Under the pieces are notes generated by a model. That model saw only the letters and a program-made list of their open reading frames with translations, searched no databases and was not told the DNA's origin. Source: Pseudomonas alcaliphila JAB1 (GTDB lineage: Bacteria > Pseudomonadota > Gammaproteobacteria > Pseudomonadales > Pseudomonadaceae). From it: a stretch of 64,000 nucleotides of DNA. Of this stretch, positions 22,819-32,799 are shown piece by piece; position 1 is the stretch's first letter; every line of letters begins with the position of its first letter. The translations under genes and the position numbers were made by a program. The stretch lies in the NCBI RefSeq assembly GCF_001941865.1, contig NZ_CP016162.1, forward strand, positions 4,587,501 through 4,651,500, in the 5' to 3' direction.

Positions 22819-24819
22819 ATGGCCGGCCTGATCCCGCAATCCTTCATCGATGACCTGCTCAACCGCACCGACATCGTCGATGTGGTGAGCTCGCGCATCC
22901 AGCTGAAGAAGACCGGCAAGAACTACAGCGCCTGCTGCCCGTTCCACAAGGAAAAGACCCCCTCCTTCACCGTCAGCCCGGACAAACAGTTCTACTACTG
23001 CTTCGGCTGCGGCGCCGGCGGCAACGCCCTCGGCTTCGTCATGGACCATGACCAACTGGAGTTTCCCCAGGCGATCGAGGAACTGGCCAAACGCGCCGGC
23101 ATGGACGTGCCGCGCGAAGAAAGCGGCCGCGGACACAAACCCCGGCAGCCGGTCGACTCACCGCTCTACCCGCTGCTCAATGCCGCCGCCGAACACTACC
23201 GCCAGGCGCTGAAAAGCCATCCGCAGCGCAAGTACGCGGTGGATTACCTCAAGGGTCGCGGCCTGACCGGCGAAATCGCCCGCGACTTCGGCATCGGCTT
23301 CGCCCCGCCCGGCTGGGACAACCTGCTCAAACACCTGGGCGCCGACGCCCTGCAGCAAAAGGTCATGATCGACGCCGGCCTGTTGATCGAGAACGCCGAA
23401 AACGGCAGGCGCTACGACCGCTTCCGCGACCGCATCATGTTCCCCATTCGCGACAGCCGTGGCCGGGTGATCGCCTTCGGCGGCCGCGTGCTGGGTGACG
23501 ACAAGCCCAAGTACCTCAATTCGCCGGAAACCCCAGTGTTCCACAAGGGCCAGGAGCTCTACGGCCTGTACGAGGCGCGCAAGCACAACCGCGATCTCGA
23601 CGAGATCATGGTGGTCGAAGGCTATATGGACGTCATCGCCCTGGCCCAGCAAGGTCTGCGCAACGCCGTGGCGACCCTGGGCACGGCCACCAGCGAAGAG
23701 CACCTCAAACGCCTGTTCCGCATCGTGCCCAGCGTGTTGTTCTGCTTCGACGGCGACGCGGCTGGTCGCAACGCCGCCTGGCGCGCCCTGGAGTCGACCC
23801 TGCCCAGCCTGCAGGACGGTCGCCGCGCGCGCTTCCTGTTCCTGCCCGATGGCGAAGATCCGGACACCCTGGTACGCGCGGAAGGCACCGACGCCTTCCG
23901 CGCGCGCATCAACCAACACGCACAACCACTGGCCGACTACTTCTTCCATCAACTCTGCGAAGAAGCCGACCCGCGCTCGCTCGAAGGTAAGGCGCACCTG
24001 GTCACCCTGGCCGCACCATTGATCGACAAGATTCCCGGCAACAACCTGCGCGCCCTGATGCGTCAGCGCCTGAGCGAGATCACCGGCCTTTCCAGCGAAG
24101 CGCTGAGCCAGGTCGCCAGCGCACCGCGTAGTCACGCGCCGAGCACCACCAGCCAGGCGCCCAGCAGCGATTACCCGGATTACGGCGACATCCCCGACAG
24201 CGCCTACTACGACAACCCGCCGGATGTCGGCGGTTACGAGCAGCCCGCACCGCCCCATCAGCACTACGAGCGCAGCAACGGAGGCGGCAAGGGCAGCTGG
24301 AAAAAAGATGGCGACGGCAAGTGGAACAAGAAGGGCAAGGGCGATTTCGCACCACGTGCCCCGCGCACTGCCGTGAGCGTCGAATCACCGCACCTGATCG
24401 CCCTGCGCACGCTGCTGCACCATCCACACCTGGCGCAGAAGGTCGAAGATGTCAGCCATTTCGCCGACGAAGACGACACCTACGCTCAGCTTCTCGTGGC
24501 CTTGGTCGGTGCTCTGCAGAAAACGCCCAACCTGCGTTCGCTGCAACTGATCGCCCGCTGGCACGGCACCGAACAAGGTCGCCTGCTGCGGGCGCTGGCG
24601 GAGAAAGAATGGCTGATTCAGGGTGACAACCTTGAACAGCAGTTTTTCGACACCATTACTACACTTGCAAATAGCCAATCGCAGAGGCGGCGTGAAAAGG
24701 CGCTCCGCAGCATCATTCATAAAAGCCCCAGCGAGCTCACAGACGAGGAGAAGACATTGCTCAGAGAGCACTACAGCTTGACCTCCTCGCAGAGCAGCAA
24801 GCCCCCAACTGGTGCCTAA
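22819..24819 (+). CDS. dnaG: DNA primase
   Basis: DnaG makes RNA primers at replication forks. The 666-residue protein has a CHC2 zinc-binding domain (C40, H43, C61, C64, in CCPFHKEKTPSF and YYCFGCGAGG), and a TOPRIM catalytic core with VVEGYMDVIAL and CFDGDAAGRNA. A low-complexity Gly/Lys/Asp linker near residues 430-520 precedes the C-terminal helicase-binding domain. Length and order are as in other pseudomonads. Confidence 0.96.
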   Translation: MAGLIPQSFIDDLLNRTDIVDVVSSRIQLKKTGKNYSACCPFHKEKTPSFTVSPDKQFYYCFGCGAGGNALGFVMDHDQLEFPQAIEELAKRAGMDVPREESGRGHKPRQPVDSPLYPLLNAAAEHYRQALKSHPQRKYAVDYLKGRGLTGEIARDFGIGFAPPGWDNLLKHLGADALQQKVMIDAGLLIENAENGRRYDRFRDRIMFPIRDSRGRVIAFGGRVLGDDKPKYLNSPETPVFHKGQELYGLYEARKHNRDLDEIMVVEGYMDVIALAQQGLRNAVATLGTATSEEHLKRLFRIVPSVLFCFDGDAAGRNAAWRALESTLPSLQDGRRARFLFLPDGEDPDTLVRAEGTDAFRARINQHAQPLADYFFHQLCEEADPRSLEGKAHLVTLAAPLIDKIPGNNLRALMRQRLSEITGLSSEALSQVASAPRSHAPSTTSQAPSSDYPDYGDIPDSAYYDNPPDVGGYEQPAPPHQHYERSNGGGKGSWKKDGDGKWNKKGKGDFAPRAPRTAVSVESPHLIALRTLLHHPHLAQKVEDVSHFADEDDTYAQLLVALVGALQKTPNLRSLQLIARWHGTEQGRLLRALAEKEWLIQGDNLEQQFFDTITTLANSQSQRRREKALRSIIHKSPSELTDEEKTLLREHYSLTSSQSSKPPTGA

Positions 24820-24827
24820 AGCCAAAA

Positions 24828-24845
24828 CCGAGGTATAATCCTCGG
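24828..24845 (+). promoter_or_regulatory. Hairpin with TATAAT loop between dnaG and rpoD
   Basis: CCGAGG and CCTCGG form a 6-bp stem whose loop is exactly TATAAT, followed by CTTGTTTT. It may be a weak terminator, the -10 element of an rpoD promoter, or both. No convincing -35 lies 17 bases upstream. Confidence 0.4.
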
Positions 24846-24886
24846 CTTGTTTTCAGCCCGCCAAGACCTTCAGTGGATAGGGTGTT

Positions 24887-26734
24887 ATGTCCGTAAAAGC
24901 GCAACAGCAATCTCGTATCAAAGAGTTGATCACCCTGGGTCGTGAGCAGAAGTATCTGACTTACGCAGAGGTCAACGACCACTTGCCTGAGGACATTTCA
25001 GATCCTGAGCAGGTGGAAGACATCATCCGCATGATCAATGACATGGGGATCCCGGTACACGAGAGTGCTCCGGATGCAGACGCCCTGATGCTGGCCGATG
25101 CCGACACCGACGAGGCTGCAGCCGAAGAAGCCGCTGCCGCCCTCGCCGCCGTCGAGACCGATATCGGCCGCACCACTGACCCGGTGCGCATGTACATGCG
25201 CGAAATGGGTACCGTGGAACTGCTGACCCGCGAAGGCGAGATCGAAATCGCCAAACGCATCGAGGAAGGCATCCGCGAAGTCATGAGCGCCATCGCTCAC
25301 TTCCCCGGCACCGTCGACGGCATCCTCGCCGAGTACACCCGCGTCACCACCGAGGGCGGCCGCCTGGCCGAAATCCTCAGTGGCTACATCGACCCGGATG
25401 ACGGCAGCGTACCCGACGAAGCCGCCGCCCCAGTTCCCGTCAAGGAAGGTGCCGCTGCTGAAGCAAGCGACGACGAAGAAGAAGACGAGAGCGGCGACGA
25501 CGAGGAAGAAGAAGGCGATGGTGGCCCCGACCCGGAAGAAGCGGCTCGCCGTTTCACTGCCGTTGCCGAGCAGCTGGAAAAAGCCCGCAAGGCGCTGAAG
25601 AAGCATGGTCGTGGCAGCAAGCAGGCCATCGAAGAGCTGGCCACCCTGGCCGAGCTGTTCATGCCGATCAAGCTGGTGCCCAAGCAGTACGACGCCCTGG
25701 TTACCAAGGTGCGCGACGCCCTCGACCGTCTGCGTGCGCAAGAACGCGCCATCATGCAGCTGTGCGTACGTGATGCGCGCATGCCGCGTGCCGACTTCCT
25801 GCGCCTGTTCCCGGGCAACGAAATCGACATGGATTGGGCCGCCGACCTGGCCAAGGGCAAGGCCAAGTACGCCGAAGCCCTGGGCAACCTGCAGGGCGAC
25901 ATCCAGCGCTGCCAGCAGAAGCTGGCCGACCTGGAAGCCGAGTGCAGCCTGACCCTGGCCGAGATCAAGGACATCAACCGTCGTATGTCCATCGGTGAAG
26001 CGAAAGCTCGCCGCGCCAAGAAGGAAATGGTCGAGGCCAACCTGCGTCTGGTCATCTCCATCGCCAAGAAGTACACCAACCGCGGCCTGCAGTTCCTCGA
26101 CCTGATCCAGGAAGGCAACATCGGCCTGATGAAGGCGGTGGACAAGTTCGAATACCGTCGCGGCTACAAGTTCTCGACCTATGCCACCTGGTGGATTCGC
26201 CAGGCGATCACCCGCTCGATCGCCGACCAGGCGCGCACCATCCGTATTCCGGTGCACATGATCGAGACCATCAACAAGCTCAACCGCATCTCCCGTCAGA
26301 TGCTGCAGGAAATGGGTCGCGAGCCCACTCCGGAAGAGCTGGGTGAGCGCATGGAAATGCCCGAGGACAAGATCCGCAAGGTATTGAAGATCGCCAAAGA
26401 GCCGATCTCCATGGAAACCCCGATTGGCGACGACGAAGACTCGCACCTGGGCGACTTCATCGAGGACAGCACCATGCAGTCCCCGATCGACGTAGCCACG
26501 GTCGAAAGCCTCAAGGAAGCCACTCGCGAAGTGCTGGCCGGCCTCACTGCCCGTGAAGCCAAGGTCCTGCGCATGCGCTTCGGTATCGACATGAACACCG
26601 ACCACACCCTCGAGGAAGTCGGCAAGCAGTTCGATGTCACCCGTGAGCGTATCCGTCAGATCGAAGCCAAGGCGCTGCGCAAGCTGCGCCACCCGACGCG
26701 AAGCGAGCATCTGCGCTCCTTCCTCGACGAGTGA
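24887..26734 (+). CDS. rpoD: RNA polymerase primary sigma factor RpoD (sigma-70)
   Basis: The 615-residue housekeeping sigma factor carries region 1.1, region 1.2 ([16 protein letters not shown]), a non-conserved spacer with a strongly acidic run near residues 190-218, and region 2 ([16 protein letters not shown]). Region 3 and region 4 with the -35-binding helix ([17 protein letters not shown]) follow. Order after dnaG is conserved. A strong terminator follows at 26741-26766. Confidence 0.97.
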   Translation: MSVKAQQQSRIKELITLGREQKYLTYAEVNDHLPEDISDPEQVEDIIRMINDMGIPVHESAPDADALMLADADTDEAAAEEAAAALAAVETDIGRTTDPVRMYMREMGTVELLTREGEIEIAKRIEEGIREVMSAIAHFPGTVDGILAEYTRVTTEGGRLAEILSGYIDPDDGSVPDEAAAPVPVKEGAAAEASDDEEEDESGDDEEEEGDGGPDPEEAARRFTAVAEQLEKARKALKKHGRGSKQAIEELATLAELFMPIKLVPKQYDALVTKVRDALDRLRAQERAIMQLCVRDARMPRADFLRLFPGNEIDMDWAADLAKGKAKYAEALGNLQGDIQRCQQKLADLEAECSLTLAEIKDINRRMSIGEAKARRAKKEMVEANLRLVISIAKKYTNRGLQFLDLIQEGNIGLMKAVDKFEYRRGYKFSTYATWWIRQAITRSIADQARTIRIPVHMIETINKLNRISRQMLQEMGREPTPEELGERMEMPEDKIRKVLKIAKEPISMETPIGDDEDSHLGDFIEDSTMQSPIDVATVESLKEATREVLAGLTAREAKVLRMRFGIDMNTDHTLEEVGKQFDVTRERIRQIEAKALRKLRHPTRSEHLRSFLDE

Positions 26735-26740
26735 TACCAG

Positions 26741-26766
26741 AACCCCCGGCCCAGGCCGGGGGTTTT
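26741..26766 (+). terminator. Rho-independent terminator after rpoD
   Basis: AACCCCCGGCC and GGCCGGGGGTT form an 11-bp stem with a short loop, followed by TTTT. Confidence 0.85.
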
Positions 26767-26889
26767 GCTTTCTGGGCAGCGCGCCCGATCACTCGCCAGC
26801 CAAAGGCAGCGCGGACGCTGCAATCAAACTGCCATCCCGGCAATGGCCGATCTACACTACGACGATACTGATCGCGAAACGAGGCCGTT

Positions 26890-29800
26890 ATGCCCCGCTT
26901 GCCGGCCATTGTGCTGTTGTGCCTGGCGTACTGGATGACCCCGGCCCTAGCCCTGACACTCAACGAGGACGAGCGCACCTGGCTGGCAGCCCACCCCGAA
27001 CTACGCCTGGGTGTCGATGCATCCTGGCCACCTTTCGAATTTCGTGACGAACAGGGTAACTATCACGGCCTGACCGCCGCCTATGTACGGCTGATCGAAG
27101 AGCGTCTTGACGTGAAGCTGCAGCCCGTCGAGCCCAGCAACTGGAGCGCGATACTGGAGCAGGCGCGCATGGGCCAGGTCGACCTGCTCCCCGGTGTGAT
27201 GTCGACACCCGAACGCCAGGAATACCTGATCTTCACCCGTCCCTACCTGGACTTTCCCATCGTCATCCTCGCCCGCAACGGCGGGCCGCAGCCGAGAAAG
27301 CTCAATGAGCTGTACGGTTTGAAGATTGCCGTGGTGGCTGACTACGCACCGCACGAGCTGCTGCGCCAGCAACACCCCGATCTCAACCTGCTGCCGCTGC
27401 GCAACATCGCCGCCGCCCTGCAGGCGCTGGCGACCAACCAGGTCGATGCCATGGTCGGCGATCTTGCCTCCAGCGTCTGGAGCCTGCGCCAGCTCAAGCT
27501 CGACGGCGTCTATATAAGCGGCGAAACGCCCTATCGCTATCAGTTGGCCATGGCCGCCCCGCGTGGCCAGAGCATGCTGGCCGGCATCCTCGACAAACTC
27601 TTCGCCGAGCTCAGCGCCGAAGAAATCGCCGCCTTGCAGGAACCCTGGGTCGGCAGCGTGCTGGACAAACGCAACGTCTGGCACGAAACCCTGCTCTACG
27701 GCCTGCCAGCCCTGCTCGGCCTGCTGGCGGTCATCGCCATCATCCTGCGCATCAACCGCCGCCTGAAACGCGAGATGCGCAACCGTGAAGCGCTGGAGCA
27801 GGAACTGCGTAACCGCGAGCAGCACTTTCGCGACATGGTCGAAAGCCTCTCGGCCATCACCTGGGAAACCGAGTCCAGCGGGCTCACATACACCTACGTC
27901 TCGCCCCATGCGGAAAAATTGCTGGGTTACCCCTTGCACGAATGGCTGGAGCCCGGCTTCTGGCAGCGCCACCTGCACCCGGACGATCACCAGCGCACCC
28001 TGCGCACCTGCCTGGAACAATGCTCGACCGGCAACGACCACGCTCTGGAATACCGTCTGCTCGCCGCTGACGGGCGCACGGTGTGGGTGCGCGATATCGT
28101 CACCCTGCTGCAACGCGACGACCACCAGGTGATTCGCGGCCTGATGGTCGACATCAGTGAAGCCAAGCAGACCGAGCAAGCCCTGCGCCTGTCAGAACAG
28201 AAGTTCGCCTCGGTGTTCCAGCAATGCCCGGACATCCTGATCATTGCCCGACGCGTCGACGGCGTGCTGCTGGAGGTCAACAGCGCTTTCACCGAACAGA
28301 CCGGCATCAGCGTCGAGCAGGCCATCGGCAAGACCGCCACTGAACTCGATCTATGGGGCGTGCCCGGCATCGGCCCGAGCCTGCTGCTGCGCCTGCAGGA
28401 CGAAAGCCTGCGCAACCTGGAAATGCTCTTCCGCCGCGCCGATGGCAGCCTGTTCACCGGTCTCATCTCGGCCAGTCAGTTCGTGCTCGACAACACCCCG
28501 GCACTGGTCGTGGTGGTGCGCGACATCAGCCAGCTCAAGAGCACCCAGCAGCAACTGCAGATATCCGAAGAGAAGTTCGCCAAGGCCTTCCACGCCTCGC
28601 CCGACGGCCTGCTGATCACCCGTCTGCGCGACGGCCTGCTGGTGGAGGCCAACGACGGTTTCAGCCGCATCACCGGCTACAGCCTCGACGAGATTGCCGA
28701 ACAAAGCACCCTCAGCCTGGGCATCTGGGCCGACCCGAAAGATCGTGAACACCTGGTGCAACGGATTCGCGAGCAAGGCAGCGTGCGCGACCTGATCGCC
28801 CCGGTGCGCACCAAGAGCGGCCAGCTGCGCCTCTGCGAACTCTCCGCGCAGCCGCTGCCCATAGGCGGCGACGAATGCCTGCTGACCATCGCCCGCGATA
28901 TCACCGAACGTCAGCAGATGCAGGAAGAACTGCAGCAAGCCGCCACCGTCTTCGAAAGCACTGCCGAAGGCGTGCTGATCACCGACCTCGAACAGCGCAT
29001 CACCGCGGTCAACCGCGCCTTTACCCAGATCACCGGCTACAGCGAAGCCGAAGCTCTCGGCCAGCGCCCCAGCCTGCTCTCCTCCGGCCAGCACGACAAC
29101 GCCTTCTACGCCGCCATGTGGCACAGCCTGGCGGCCAACGGCCACTGGCAGGGGGAAATCTGGAACCGGCGCAAGAACGGCGAGCTGTACCCCGAGTGGC
29201 TGACCATCAGCGCCGTGCGCAACAGCGATAACCAGATCACCCACTTCGTCGGGGTCTTCGCCGACATCTCCAGCCTCAAGCATGCCCAGGCACGCCTCGA
29301 TCATCAGGCCCACCACGACCCGCTGACCGGCCTGCCCAACCGCCTGCTGTTCGAGAACCGTCTGCGCAGCGCCCTGGATGGCTCACGCGCCGACGACCAA
29401 CTGGGCGCCGTGCTGTTTCTCGACCTCGACCGCTTCAAGCAGATCAACGACAGCCTCGGCCACCCAGTCGGTGACCAGTTGCTCAAGGCCATCGCCGCGC
29501 GCCTGAAACTGCAGCTGCGTGATATCGACACCGTGGCCCGTCTCGGCGGCGACGAATTCATCATCCTGCTGCCCGGCCTGCACCAGCCGCAGGACGCCGA
29601 ACAGGTCGCGCAGAAACTGCTCGAATGCTTCCGCGCACCGTTCCAGCTCGACAACCACGAGTTCTTCATCAGCGCCAGCATCGGCATCAGCCTCTACCCC
29701 AAGGACGGCCTCGACGTCGCCACCCTGGTGAAGAACGCCGACGCGGCCATGTACCAATCCAAGGCCAAGGGCCGTAACCGCAGCGAGCTCTATACCCGCT

Positions 29801-30624
29801 CGCTGACCTTCCAGGTCAACGAACGCATGGCCATGGAACAGGAACTGCGCCGCGCTCTGGAGCGCGACGAACTGTGCCTGTACTACCAGCCCAAGTTCTG
29901 CCTGCGCAGCCAGAGCCTGGTCGGCGCCGAAGCGCTGGTACGCTGGCCGCACCCGGTGTTCGGCGACATCCCGCCGGCTCGCTTCATCCCGGTGGCCGAA
30001 GAAAGCGGGCTGATCCTGCCGCTGGGCGACTGGGTGCTGGAACAAGCCTGCCGCCAACTGCAGGACTGGCAGGAAAGCGGCCACGGCTTCGGCGCCCTCT
30101 CGGTCAACCTTGCCGGCGCCCAGCTGCATCAGCCCGGCCTGCTGCCGCGCATCAGCACACTGCTGCAGCGCTACAACCTGGCGCCGGAGCTGCTGCAACT
30201 GGAGATCACCGAGAACTTCATCATGAACCAGGCGGGCGAAGCGCTGGGCATCCTCCACCAGCTCAAACAGCTCGGCGTGCAACTGGCCATCGACGACTTC
30301 GGCACCGGCTACTCCTCGCTCAGCTACCTCAAGCGCCTGCCGCTGGACGTGCTGAAGATCGACCAGTCCTTCGTCCGTGGCCTGCCGGACGACCCGCACG
30401 ACCTGGCGATCACCCGCGCCATCATCGCCCTGGGCAACAGCATGCAACTGACGGTGATCGCCGAAGGCGTGGAGACCAAGGCGCAGGAACTCTGCCTGGC
30501 CGCCGAAGGCTGCCTGCAGATCCAGGGTTACGTGGTCAGTTGCCCGCTCTCGGCCGAGGCCTTCACCCGGAAATTTCTCCCGCCAGGTCAAGCGGTTGGC
30601 GCTGGCGAGAACGCGCCGGTATAA
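26890..30624 (+). CDS. Periplasmic-binding/multi-PAS sensor with GGDEF and EAL domains
   Basis: The 1244-residue protein is predicted to control cyclic-di-GMP. It has a signal peptide (ending TPALA), a type 3 solute-binding domain at about residues 25-255, and a membrane helix at 267-288. Four PAS domains start near 312, 435, 558 and 684. The GGDEF domain has an intact RLGGDEF motif and an upstream RDID inhibitory I-site. The EAL domain has AEALVRW and DDFGTGYSS. Both catalytic signatures look intact, so it may be bifunctional. The ligand is unknown; polar amino acids are common for this binding fold. It is the last gene before the tRNA. Confidence 0.93.
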   Translation: MPRLPAIVLLCLAYWMTPALALTLNEDERTWLAAHPELRLGVDASWPPFEFRDEQGNYHGLTAAYVRLIEERLDVKLQPVEPSNWSAILEQARMGQVDLLPGVMSTPERQEYLIFTRPYLDFPIVILARNGGPQPRKLNELYGLKIAVVADYAPHELLRQQHPDLNLLPLRNIAAALQALATNQVDAMVGDLASSVWSLRQLKLDGVYISGETPYRYQLAMAAPRGQSMLAGILDKLFAELSAEEIAALQEPWVGSVLDKRNVWHETLLYGLPALLGLLAVIAIILRINRRLKREMRNREALEQELRNREQHFRDMVESLSAITWETESSGLTYTYVSPHAEKLLGYPLHEWLEPGFWQRHLHPDDHQRTLRTCLEQCSTGNDHALEYRLLAADGRTVWVRDIVTLLQRDDHQVIRGLMVDISEAKQTEQALRLSEQKFASVFQQCPDILIIARRVDGVLLEVNSAFTEQTGISVEQAIGKTATELDLWGVPGIGPSLLLRLQDESLRNLEMLFRRADGSLFTGLISASQFVLDNTPALVVVVRDISQLKSTQQQLQISEEKFAKAFHASPDGLLITRLRDGLLVEANDGFSRITGYSLDEIAEQSTLSLGIWADPKDREHLVQRIREQGSVRDLIAPVRTKSGQLRLCELSAQPLPIGGDECLLTIARDITERQQMQEELQQAATVFESTAEGVLITDLEQRITAVNRAFTQITGYSEAEALGQRPSLLSSGQHDNAFYAAMWHSLAANGHWQGEIWNRRKNGELYPEWLTISAVRNSDNQITHFVGVFADISSLKHAQARLDHQAHHDPLTGLPNRLLFENRLRSALDGSRADDQLGAVLFLDLDRFKQINDSLGHPVGDQLLKAIAARLKLQLRDIDTVARLGGDEFIILLPGLHQPQDAEQVAQKLLECFRAPFQLDNHEFFISASIGISLYPKDGLDVATLVKNADAAMYQSKAKGRNRSELYTRSLTFQVNERMAMEQELRRALERDELCLYYQPKFCLRSQSLVGAEALVRWPHPVFGDIPPARFIPVAEESGLILPLGDWVLEQACRQLQDWQESGHGFGALSVNLAGAQLHQPGLLPRISTLLQRYNLAPELLQLEITENFIMNQAGEALGILHQLKQLGVQLAIDDFGTGYSSLSYLKRLPLDVLKIDQSFVRGLPDDPHDLAITRAIIALGNSMQLTVIAEGVETKAQELCLAAEGCLQIQGYVVSCPLSAEAFTRKFLPPGQAVGAGENAPV

Positions 30625-30640
30625 TCCGCCGGCCTTCTGG

Positions 30641-30717
30641 GGGCCTATAGCTCAGTTGGTTAGAGCAGAGGACTCATAATCCTTTGGTCCACGGTTCGAG
30701 TCCGTGTGGGCCCACCA
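30641..30717 (+). tRNA. tRNA with anticodon CAU, probably tRNA-Ile2 (lysidine type)
   Basis: The 77-base cloverleaf has a 7-bp acceptor stem (GGGCCTA with TGGGCCC), the encoded CCA end, a T loop TTCGAGT, and anticodon loop CTCATAA. CAU could be elongator Met or Ile2. The stem GAGGA/TCCTT and the variable region TTTGGTC look more like Ile2, whose C34 is changed to lysidine by TilS, and such a gene after rpoD fits what I recall for Pseudomonas. The 3' end marks the core/accessory boundary. Confidence 0.9.
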
Positions 30718-31072
30718 TATAAAACAACGACTTAGGTCAGCCACCGTGCTGGCCTTTTTTCGTTTATGGGCTCGATAAAAAATTTGCGTACCGTTTTGCG
30801 TACCGTTTCTTTTTTGCTGCGACGGAACGAAACGAGCGCTTTAGCTCGCAGCTCGACACCCAGGCAGCACGCCAATGGGCTTGTGCTACCGCCCAAACGG
30901 GTACGGGATTAGGTGTTCAGGCCGGAGAAAGGAGCTGCGTATTGCCGGAAGCGCGACACGCAGTGAGTATTGCCGCACCTCGTTTGCGACTCACTTGAGC
31001 TGTCGCACTCTCCCGCAGCAACACACGGACGATGTCGCATAAGACGTGAAACCCAATTTAAATGCCGCCTAG
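30718..31072. other. Non-coding left edge of the accessory region
   Basis: No convincing gene. After the terminator comes a short direct repeat, TTTGCGTACCG followed by TTTTGCGTACCGTTT at 30783-30809, of a kind often seen near island attachment sites. The right part (30945-31040) contains TGTCGCA at 30999 and 31033 and near matches at 30951 and 30983, belonging to the repeat family seen again at 33.8 and 51 kb. Confidence 0.6.
30735..30760 (+). terminator. Terminator after the tRNA
   Basis: GGTCAGC pairs with GCTGGCC (one G-U pair) and is followed by TTTTTT, 17 bases after the tRNA. Confidence 0.7.
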
Positions 31073-31540
31073 TCACTTCTGAGTGGCAGGCTTGACCCAA
31101 TAACGCTCGACTGTCCTCACCGTAACGCCTAACTGACGCGCGATATCAGCTTTAGATAGGCCTTCGGTCTGCAATCGACGAGTCTCATCGCGGGTCGCAT
31201 CAGCCTTCTGGCCACGAATTCCTCTCGCTGCATCTTTTGAGGTGACAGGCTCGAACCGCCCGGCCTCCAGAAGCAACCGAATTTGCTTGTTGTTCGCGCC
31301 AAGGTGCTCTTCAACCGCCTGACCAGCCGAGCGCGCCTCAGCAACCAAAAGCAATTGGCTCGGTGAAACGCCCAGCACTCCACATAGGGCTACCAGCGTG
31401 TCAATTCTGACTGCGGCCAGCCCCTTCTCGATCTGACGTAAGTGGGTAGCGTTGACGACTTCAGCACAAGCTTCATGCGTGAGGCCAGCCCGAAGCCTCA
31501 CGTCTCTAACTACCTCACCCAACACCTTTTCGTAGCTCAT
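31073..31540 (-). CDS. Double helix-turn-helix DNA-binding regulator
   Basis: The 155-residue protein has an N-terminal XRE/Cro-type HTH (about residues 8-62, VVRDVRLRAGLTHEACAEVV then RQIEKGLAAV) and a second, resolvase-like HTH at the C-terminus (about 118-150, LSKADIARQLGVTVRTVERYW). Two DNA-reading modules in so short a protein suggest a regulator or an element-maintenance factor. The intergenic region upstream contains GCGACACATCGTGATG, and copies of TGTCGCA lie just beyond its 3' end, so this motif could be its target. That link is inference. It is divergent from the small-protein run that follows. Confidence 0.75.
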   Translation of the reverse strand: MSYEKVLGEVVRDVRLRAGLTHEACAEVVNATHLRQIEKGLAAVRIDTLVALCGVLGVSPSQLLLVAEARSAGQAVEEHLGANNKQIRLLLEAGRFEPVTSKDAARGIRGQKADATRDETRRLQTEGLSKADIARQLGVTVRTVERYWVKPATQK

Positions 31541-31682
31541 CTATCGCGCTCAGAAAAGGAAGTATCAAGCCACCTTTGACGCGACACATCGTGATGGCAT
31601 AGCATTACCTTGTTTCGCTACCACCAGCCACATACCGCTGTCAATAAATACAAATCAGATTCTCAAATTACTGGAGAAGCCC

Positions 31683-32144
31683 ATGAACACCACGACACAA
31701 ACCACACCCGCAGGCGGCAAGCTTCAGCTCAAGATGAACATGGAATCGCTGCAACTCCGCGTGGAACTGAAATCGCTGCTTCAGTTGTTCGGCGCACAAA
31801 CATCCCTGGCAGAGCTTGCCATCACAGAGTTTGGAGGCGAACTCCGTGTTGAAGAGGCACAGGAAGCTGGGGGCTCGCTCTACTACTTGCCGCTACGACT
31901 AACCCCAGACTTCATTGACCACATCCTGGATCAACTTTGCCCGGATAGCAGACGCGCAGCCATTGAGTGCCTTAATAAGTATCGCTCTGCATGGAACAGG
32001 GCCGATCAAGACACCGCACAGATGCTGGAGAAAAATGCTGATCTGCGAAGATCACTACAGCTGTTCAAGAAACAAGAACAGATGGTCCACACTCTCAGGA
32101 AGATGCTCTCCTCGCTTCAAAAAAACCGCCAACCGGCGCTCTAA
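31683..32144 (+). CDS. Unknown protein, 153 residues
   Basis: I do not recognise this family. The start is supported by GGAGAAGCCC before the ATG. It has a Thr-rich, disordered-looking N-terminus, a central region with ITEFGGELRVEEAQ, and a helical C-terminal half with heptad-like Leu spacing (ADLRRSLQLFKKQEQMVH) that may be a coiled coil. No signal peptide or membrane segment is visible. It begins a run of four small same-strand genes, probably carried by the mobile region. Confidence 0.65.
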   Translation: MNTTTQTTPAGGKLQLKMNMESLQLRVELKSLLQLFGAQTSLAELAITEFGGELRVEEAQEAGGSLYYLPLRLTPDFIDHILDQLCPDSRRAAIECLNKYRSAWNRADQDTAQMLEKNADLRRSLQLFKKQEQMVHTLRKMLSSLQKNRQPAL

Positions 32145-32159
32145 CTCAGGGCCGCCGTC

Positions 32160-32567
32160 ATGACTACCAAACGTCCAAAAGAGTTTTTAACTCCCACGCC
32201 CCAAGAAATCCTTAACGCAATAACGCTCTGGCAGAGCATGCACGGGGCCCCCAACGGGCAAATCACGCGGGTCGCAAGGATGGAGCGAGAATTCACGACA
32301 GTCTTCGGGGGCAGCTTCGGCACCGTCTCGATTGATCAATTGCCGCAGGCGATAGATGTACTGTGCAATGTCATCGCCAACCTGGACCTGCTTAGCCTCA
32401 GGTCGGCGACCAAGAGACTGGAACTGATCATGGAGCATCTGGTCACGACAATCGGCAAAGGGTCAGGTCGTGCAGGCTTCGCCGATGCAGAAGCCCTCAC
32501 AAGCGCACTCCAACTCGCGCGACTAGAGCCAGACTTCCCTTACACCTACCCGGGCTGGGCTAAGTAA
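32160..32567 (+). CDS. Unknown protein, 135 residues
   Basis: Not recognised. The protein starts MTTKRPKEFLTPTPQEIL, is soluble, mostly helical by composition, and ends with a short aromatic tail (FPYTYPGWAK). It follows the previous gene by 15 bp and so probably shares its transcript. Base composition is less GC-rich than the core genes to the left, consistent with acquisition by transfer. Confidence 0.6.
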   Translation: MTTKRPKEFLTPTPQEILNAITLWQSMHGAPNGQITRVARMEREFTTVFGGSFGTVSIDQLPQAIDVLCNVIANLDLLSLRSATKRLELIMEHLVTTIGKGSGRAGFADAEALTSALQLARLEPDFPYTYPGWAK

Positions 32568-32568
32568 A

Positions 32569-32799
32569 ATGGCCGACCTCACTCCGCTGGCTGAACTTTT
32601 TCCGGGTTTCAGCCTGCCTATGCCAGGCAGCTCAATGTCGGATAAAAAGGCACTCAGCTGCGCCAGCAAGCACTTTCCTAGCACGTCAGGCCTGCAACAT
32701 GCAGCAGACTCCATGAGCGGTAGTGGGCAGCTAGCTGCCCCAGCTATTGCCCGGAATGTCACAAGCCATCCTCAGAGGATATGGATCAATCAACCATGA
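32569..32799 (+). pseudogene. Truncated, decayed copy of the DUF6957-like gene
   Basis: This 76-codon frame contains PMPGSSMSDKKALSCASKHFP, which closely matches SMPGSPMSDEEALSYARKNFP in the next gene. After that block the similarity stops and the remaining residues look like random translation. It is best read as the remnant of a tandem duplication whose 3' part was lost. It directly follows the previous gene (ATG two bases after the stop), so it may still be translated. Confidence 0.55.

Noticed and set aside
24998..26710. A 570-codon frame antisense to rpoD
   Set aside because: Shadow of the sigma factor gene.
30641..30717. Elongator tRNA-Met
   Set aside because: The anticodon CAU alone allows it, but the anticodon stem and variable loop look more like Ile2. 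Kept as an alternative, to be settled with tRNAscan plus a TilS-recognition check.
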